Notes under the pieces: generated by a model
Databases searched by the model: none
What the model was told of the DNA's origin: nothing
What the model saw: only the letters and a program-made list of their open reading frames with translations
Program-made: the position numbers and the translations under genes
Shown here: positions 23,831 to 27,868 of the stretch, in pieces
Layout of the letters: the number at the start of each line of letters is the position of its first letter
How positions within the stretch are numbered: position 1 is the stretch's first letter
NCBI GenBank assembly: GCA_002495055.1
Contig: DADR01000057.1
Coordinates: 1 to 27,868, forward strand
Direction of reading: 5' to 3'
Origin: Methanoregula sp. UBA247
GTDB lineage: Archaea; Halobacteriota; Methanomicrobia; Methanomicrobiales; Methanospirillaceae
DNA length: 27,868 nt

Positions 23831-25082
23831 GGCTGCTTCCCTCAGGACAGGTTCCGGATACCACAAGCGTTCGTGGCCTGTCCGTTACCACGAGCTCGGT
23901 TTTCAGCGTCTTTTCATCATCGGCACGGCAGATGACCGGATTCGCCCATGAAAGGTAGGGTATAGGATTTAGAGCAGGTTGTTTACCGGTCATCGCAGTG
24001 CATTTGTTATTCATTACGATACACAGGAGCGGGAGCCGTTTTTCATAGACATCGATAAGCGCGTTCAGGCCGGAATGAAGAAGGGCATAGTCACCGATAA
24101 GTGCGATCTTTGTACTCCGTGCGGCAACCGCGATACTCGCACCCATCCCATAACTGGCAACACCCAGTTCGAACGGGGGGGTCATACCAAGCACCGAACA
24201 CCCGGCATCGCAGATTATCGCACTGTTCCGTTCCTTTAATATGTTCATCATGGGCTTGAACGGACATGTTGTACAGAATGTACGGTAATATCCACGGTCT
24301 ACCATTGCCTGGGGGAGTTTTTGGGGTCCGGGTGGCAGGATACCCCGGTGGTCGCGGACAAAGGTCCGCCCATATTCATGGATCTCGTGTATACCTGCTG
24401 CCTGCTCTGGCAGAGGATGCACCGTGATAATCCGTGAATTCCCCGCTGCTGCACCAACTCCGGCGGGTTCACCCTTCCACTGGTTCAGGGCTGACCGGCC
24501 TGACCAGGTATACATCGTGCGGTACAGTTCCTGTGCTGCTGTGACCCTGCCGTTCATTGTCCATGTCCGGTCGGAAAGCCTCCCTTTCCGGTCAGTCCGG
24601 GAAACAGGATTACAGGATACCTCCCCCTCAAGGATCTGCGGTGTCAGGCGGAGCATCGCGACACGGGAGAACTCCTCGGATGCTTCAAGCGCCGCCTCCA
24701 CACTGGCATAACAGGTGGTTTGATCCGGTTCTAGAACCGGTAGTTCCGCAAGTTCCCCGTAGTAGCGGGAGTCCTGGGCGGTCTGTGAACCCTTTGCTTC
24801 AGGGTCATCCCCGGTCACAAGGATCACCCCCCCGATGAGTCCCTGCGCTGTGGCCTGGAGCAGGGGATCGGCACAAGCGTTTACACCGACATTCTTGATG
24901 ATCACTGCTACCCGCCTGCCGGAGAGGGAATCCCCGAGAGCATATTCAAGTGCCGCTTTCTCATTGATCACCATCTCCGCTCTTGTTCGCTCACCGAGAT
25001 CGGTTATGGGAAATCCCGGTACAGTGTACTGCCGGTCAGTGCAGGCAAGGAGGGCTTGTGCAATTACTTCAACACCTTTCAT
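23811..25082 (-). CDS. ThDP-dependent IorA-like enzyme lacking the ferredoxin domain
   Basis: A 423-residue thiamine-diphosphate enzyme related to the alpha subunit of indolepyruvate:ferredoxin oxidoreductase, which is usually over 600 residues. The N-terminal pyrimidine-binding domain has the catalytic Glu in INEKAALEYALG (E41). The middle domain is shortened. The pyrophosphate domain has FCTTCPF (C270, C273), CDAGCSVLG, YGMGASIAVAA and the ThDP motif GDYALLHSGLNAL...VMNN (G330-D331 to N358-N359), ending TAMTGKQP. The C-terminal 2x[4Fe-4S] domain of IorA is absent and no beta subunit is nearby, which fits a non-oxidative decarboxylase. Lying between aksA and a radical SAM gene, it is a good candidate for decarboxylating 2-oxosuberate to 7-oxoheptanoate. 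It overlaps the upstream gene by 4 bases (ATGA). Confidence 0.88.
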   Translation of the reverse strand: MKGVEVIAQALLACTDRQYTVPGFPITDLGERTRAEMVINEKAALEYALGDSLSGRRVAVIIKNVGVNACADPLLQATAQGLIGGVILVTGDDPEAKGSQTAQDSRYYGELAELPVLEPDQTTCYASVEAALEASEEFSRVAMLRLTPQILEGEVSCNPVSRTDRKGRLSDRTWTMNGRVTAAQELYRTMYTWSGRSALNQWKGEPAGVGAAAGNSRIITVHPLPEQAAGIHEIHEYGRTFVRDHRGILPPGPQKLPQAMVDRGYYRTFCTTCPFKPMMNILKERNSAIICDAGCSVLGMTPPFELGVASYGMGASIAVAARSTKIALIGDYALLHSGLNALIDVYEKRLPLLCIVMNNKCTAMTGKQPALNPIPYLSWANPVICRADDEKTLKTELVVTDRPRTLVVSGTCPEGSSHETVAY

Positions 25083-26047
25083 TCATCGCTCCCGGGTACA
25101 AGATCGCAACCGGTGCAGTTTGTGCACATTGTCAGAGCAAGACGGGGATCGAGTCCTGCTGCTTCAAGAGCCCGTTTATGGATCCCAAAGATCGTTTTCA
25201 ACCGTTCTGAAGAAGGACGGCGAGTTCCTGCAAGCCCGGTAACCGGATTGAGTGGCCGGAGTACAGGAATCACACCGCGGGAGGTCAGCTTTTTAATGCA
25301 GGTTTCCAGCTCCGCGTCGGTCTCCCCCAGACCTACAATGACATTGGAAAAGACACGGTTTTTGCCGAACAATAACACCGAGCGATCCAGAACCTCCCAG
25401 AGCAGCCCGTAATTTAAGCCCGGGCACATCCTGTAAAAGAGTTCCGGTGTTGCCGCTTCGAGATTGAATTTCACTTCAGTAACACCGAGTTCCTTTAAGC
25501 GGTCCGGGGTCGTTTTAGTCGGGTAAATGGATACACCGATAGGAAGGTTGAACGAAGAGAGGTGTCTAACCACATCAAGGACGTAGGTCTCCTCTTCTTC
25601 AATACTTGTGAGGATTCCGCTTGTTATGGAGATCGCATGGATGCGGTCGCGTACCGATTCCACCATGGATATAATCTCCCCGATAGTTTTTCTTTTTCCC
25701 GCAATGCGGGGGACTGAGCAGTATTTGCAGGAAAAAATACAGCTGCCGGTAACTGTGATAAAGGCCTGATCGGGACAATGGAATCCGGGTTCCAGCAGGT
25801 GACCGGAAATATGTTGCCCTTCAAAGAATAGTTCGGCAATCCCGTTGCCCTGGTGTGCGATCTCGATACTGCTTAAGGGATCGAGAACTAGTTTGACCCG
25901 CTGGCTGCCTATGACAAAAAAAACCGCGCCACTGCCACCGGCACCCGGTCCAGCCGCTGAGCGGGCGATATACTGTTCAGCCGGTTCACCGGTCAGATGT
26001 ACCTGGCCAACAGCCAGCAACCGGGCTTTCAGGTCTTTCCACTGCAT
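25079..26047 (-). CDS. Radical SAM protein with extra C-terminal Cys cluster
   Basis: A 322-residue radical S-adenosylmethionine enzyme. The cluster motif is CIFSCKYC (C103, C107, C110). The barrel shows SITSGILTS, GVSIYP, EVKFNLEAATPELF and FSNVIVGLGETDAELE, nearest in look to biotin synthase or lipoyl synthase relatives. About 90 residues precede the barrel. The tail ends MCTNCTGCDL (C308, C311, C314), a likely second [4Fe-4S] site of the kind used in sulfur insertion or electron transfer. It overlaps the marker 11 gene by 19 bases and the ThDP gene by 4. A part in coenzyme B maturation, perhaps sulfur chemistry, is inference. It is too short to be Mmp10, the Mcr arginine methylase. Confidence 0.85.
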   Translation of the reverse strand: MQWKDLKARLLAVGQVHLTGEPAEQYIARSAAGPGAGGSGAVFFVIGSQRVKLVLDPLSSIEIAHQGNGIAELFFEGQHISGHLLEPGFHCPDQAFITVTGSCIFSCKYCSVPRIAGKRKTIGEIISMVESVRDRIHAISITSGILTSIEEEETYVLDVVRHLSSFNLPIGVSIYPTKTTPDRLKELGVTEVKFNLEAATPELFYRMCPGLNYGLLWEVLDRSVLLFGKNRVFSNVIVGLGETDAELETCIKKLTSRGVIPVLRPLNPVTGLAGTRRPSSERLKTIFGIHKRALEAAGLDPRLALTMCTNCTGCDLVPGSDE

Positions 26048-26925
26048 AGTTCCAAAGCCTCCTCATAATTCGTGTAAAAGGGTAATGCAGCGACAGCACC
26101 GATAATACCCCGCCCGTCCATGACAATCCTGAGGTTTGGATCCCGGAGGTTTTCCAGCAGACCCGGATCGATCTCCCCCCGCTTTACGTTCCACCCGAAT
26201 GCAAGCACATCCTGCGACGGGGTAAAACCAGTATAGACTGCCATACCTGTTTTTTTGGAAAGCGTGTATCGTTCCAGAAGCATCTGGAACCTTTCGGTAA
26301 GGCCATCAGGATCTGTTGTCGCGAATTCTGCTACAAGCCCGACACAGTTCTTCGTCCTGTATGGGACCGGGAACAGCTGGACAATCGTGTGCGACAGGTA
26401 GACGGAATGTTCATCCTCCACTGCCTTTGCAATGTTATGAACAAGTGTCCATGTTGCACCCTCTTCCGGCGTATCAGTATCATCGACTCCAATCAGGATC
26501 CGCTGCATGCGGGGCAGCCATATCGTGGAACCGGCAACTTTTCCACCCCCGGATTCATCGCTCCTGCTCCGCAGGACACCGATTGCACCAGATCGACAGG
26601 CAGCAGCACCCACACCTCCACCCCCCATACCGATGTAGGTGATTGCGATCTCGGATTTATCGACAATGCATGAAGAAATACCCGCCGGAAACCGGGATCC
26701 TTCAAGTGCAAGATCTACGGTTCCCGGAGCCAACAGGTACCGTATGGTCTGCCCAACGCAGCGGACATTTTTTACTACCGGGCTTTGGACATAGTGGTGT
26801 TTCGACCACATTGCCCCACCAACACAATCAAAGAACTCGACGAGCTCAACATGATTGCCTGCTTCATCAGCGAGTGCCACAATCTTCGGGTAATGAATGA
26901 TATACGGTTCAGGTATGTTTACCAT
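26029..26925 (-). CDS. Methanogenesis marker protein 11
   Basis: A 298-residue protein of the methanogenesis marker 11 family, found in methanogens with unknown function. Seen: an N-terminal region with FFDCVGGAMWSKHHYVQSP, the glycine-rich YIGMGGGGVGAAACRSG, and then ILIGVDDTDTPEEGATW (DDTDT at 148-152). The DDTDT segment resembles the GIDDTDS motif of TiaS, the agmatine-tRNA ligase, hinting at ATP or phosphate handling. A C-terminal FGWNVKRGEIDPG segment follows. It is the first gene of the eight-gene operon. A TATA-like TATAATTA (26952-26959) lies about 30 bases before the ATG, so the transcript may have almost no leader. Operon position ties the family to coenzyme B synthesis (inference). 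Confidence 0.85.
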   Translation of the reverse strand: MVNIPEPYIIHYPKIVALADEAGNHVELVEFFDCVGGAMWSKHHYVQSPVVKNVRCVGQTIRYLLAPGTVDLALEGSRFPAGISSCIVDKSEIAITYIGMGGGGVGAAACRSGAIGVLRSRSDESGGGKVAGSTIWLPRMQRILIGVDDTDTPEEGATWTLVHNIAKAVEDEHSVYLSHTIVQLFPVPYRTKNCVGLVAEFATTDPDGLTERFQMLLERYTLSKKTGMAVYTGFTPSQDVLAFGWNVKRGEIDPGLLENLRDPNLRIVMDGRGIIGAVAALPFYTNYEEALELCSGKT

Positions 26926-27218
26926 TAGTTCAGCCGCCTTAATCTCTTAGCTAATTATACTACCAGACACTTGCCATAGCTTCGGAAAAAATTGTTTCCT
27001 GCCATCGTGCTTCGGGCAGTGCATCGTTCGATGATCGCTGCTGGGTCTGCATATTTATCCACTATTACCGGAACGTTCCGTGTAAATATCAGTCCTGGCA
27101 AGGAATGTACGTCATCGCTGGTAGGGCAAATCATGTTATCGCCGAAAATTTCGTTAACAAAAATATCGGCAATAAAAATATAAATAACGATCGATTAGGT
27201 TTTTAAAAAAAGAAAATT
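26926..27218. promoter_or_regulatory. Promoter region of the aks operon and downstream region of ftr
   Basis: About 290 bases without a supported gene. On the minus strand TATAATTA at 26952-26959 lies about 30 bases from the marker 11 ATG and is the best promoter for the operon. Inverted repeats lie at 27051-27089: CGGAACGTTCCG (27069-27080), and flanking ATATTTA (27051-27057) and TAAATAT (27083-27089). Confidence 0.45.
27205..27216 (-). terminator. Oligo-T tract after ftr
   Basis: Immediately after the ftr stop the minus strand reads TTTTCTTTTTTT. Archaeal RNA polymerase terminates on such U-tracts, so this probably ends the ftr transcript before the aks promoter. Confidence 0.45.
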
Positions 27219-27868
27219 TTAAAGAACTTTGTGCAATTCAATCTTGAATGGTCCAAGGGTACCGCCAAAGTTACCGGCAGAAATGAACTTTACACCCGGT
27301 ACCATGACTGCAGATTTTACGCCGGCTGCCATTGCCGCTGAAACAGACTTTTCATCAATCCCGTCGATAACAATCTCATAGACTGCCTTAATCCCTGCCG
27401 GGACCTTTGAGTCAGGAACTTTTTCCCGGAGTGTCGGGCAGTACTTCTCATTGGTCGAAGCGACCATGAACTTATATTTTAAGCTGCCAACTTTCGAACC
27501 GCTCCCAACGATACCACCAGGGAAACTCGTAATGGTGCCCGGGACCTTGTCAATTGCATCAACCGCAGCCTTCGCACCCATAAGAGCTGCCATCTGGTTC
27601 TCGCCCATCACAAAGAAGTTACCCCCGGCAACACCTTTTACGATGCCAAACTCCTCTTCGCCAATATATTCACCCTGCATAATGGGGATTGCCCAGCACT
27701 TTCTCCCGCCGACTTCCTTCTGGTATTCGTGACCGTCACCAAAGAAATGAAGCTTGACCGGAATCTTTTCCTCTGAATTGGTGATGCCGTTAAAGACTGC
27801 TGTCGTAGGTGCGGTGAGAACACATTCTGCAAGGCGTTCGACAACCTGCTCTTTGAGTTTCTTCTTGC
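27219..27868 (-). CDS. ftr: Formylmethanofuran:tetrahydromethanopterin formyltransferase (partial)
   Basis: The C-terminal 215 residues of Ftr, running off the right edge; the full protein is near 297 residues. It transfers the formyl group from formylmethanofuran to tetrahydromethanopterin, the second step of CO2 reduction to methane, in the cytoplasm. Seen: CVLTAPTTAVFNG, GGRKCWAIPIMQGEY, GVAGGNFFVMGENQMAA, ITSFPGGIVGSGSK, NEKYCPTLREKVPD and VPGVKFISAGNFGGTLG, all typical of the family. The frame is open across 27680, where a Met falls by chance, to the window end. The TAA is at 27219-27221. It is co-directional with, but separate from, the aks operon. Confidence 0.95.
   Translation of the reverse strand, partial: KKKLKEQVVERLAECVLTAPTTAVFNGITNSEEKIPVKLHFFGDGHEYQKEVGGRKCWAIPIMQGEYIGEEEFGIVKGVAGGNFFVMGENQMAALMGAKAAVDAIDKVPGTITSFPGGIVGSGSKVGSLKYKFMVASTNEKYCPTLREKVPDSKVPAGIKAVYEIVIDGIDEKSVSAAMAAGVKSAVMVPGVKFISAGNFGGTLGPFKIELHKVL

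Noticed and set aside
27638..27844. Separate 68-residue minus-strand gene upstream of a short ftr
   Set aside because: The ftr frame stays open through this stretch to the window edge with family-typical sequence, so the Met at 27680 is internal.
1..27868. CRISPR arrays, tRNA or rRNA genes, insertion sequences
   Set aside because: No spaced direct repeats, cloverleaf-like sequences, rRNA segments or transposase motifs were seen on either strand.

Overview
The window looks like a chromosomal segment of a methanogenic archaeon, most likely of the order Methanomicrobiales (a Methanoregula-like lineage). The support is: a formyltransferase of the CO2-reduction pathway (ftr) running off the right edge; a gene of the methanogenesis marker 11 type; a complete coenzyme B side-chain (aks) gene set whose small homoaconitase subunit carries the methanogen YLRT loop; several membrane/PKD and PAS-rich signalling proteins; and GGAGGTGA-type ribosome sites with occasional GTG and TTG starts. 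No rRNA, tRNA, CRISPR array or insertion sequence was seen.

Layout. 1-3480 (minus strand): repair and stress genes: mntP (frameshifted), uvsE, a flavin-reductase-fold protein, msrB and a UPF0316/DUF2179 membrane protein with a broken start. 3615-5120 (minus): a signal peptide-PKD-PKD-TM-diadenylate cyclase protein. 5499-9511: small envelope/stress genes: a zinc-ribbon membrane protein and a lipoprotein that share a related C-terminal domain, a GNAT, a DUF1328 membrane peptide with an alanine/lysine-rich small protein, and a coiled-coil membrane protein. 9877-16474 (plus): kaiC - kaiB - kaiB - five-PAS histidine kinase - response regulator with a winged helix, all tightly spaced. 16574-18289 (minus): a membrane sensor kinase with a degenerate phosphoacceptor site. 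18433-18994 (minus): a DUF2148 iron-sulfur protein (frameshifted). 19266-26925 (minus): one long operon of eight overlapping genes: marker 11, radical SAM, truncated IorA-like ThDP enzyme, aksA, aksD, aksE, an unrecognised 266-aa protein, aksF. 27219 to the end: ftr (partial).

Two sets of genes stand out. First, the kai cassette contains what a phosphorylation-timer output route would need (KaiC with both catalytic Glu pairs and a Ser-Ser pair at 430-431, two different KaiB proteins, a soluble multi-PAS kinase and a DNA-binding response regulator). No kaiA is present. Second, the aks operon ties four proteins of unassigned role to coenzyme B synthesis by stop/start overlaps. This makes the ThDP enzyme a candidate 2-oxosuberate decarboxylase, and the radical SAM protein and 266-aa protein candidates for later steps.

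Three minus-strand genes (mntP, UPF0316, DUF2148) are each interrupted by what looks like a single surplus base in a short homopolymer. The pattern suggests sequence errors at least as much as true pseudogenes.
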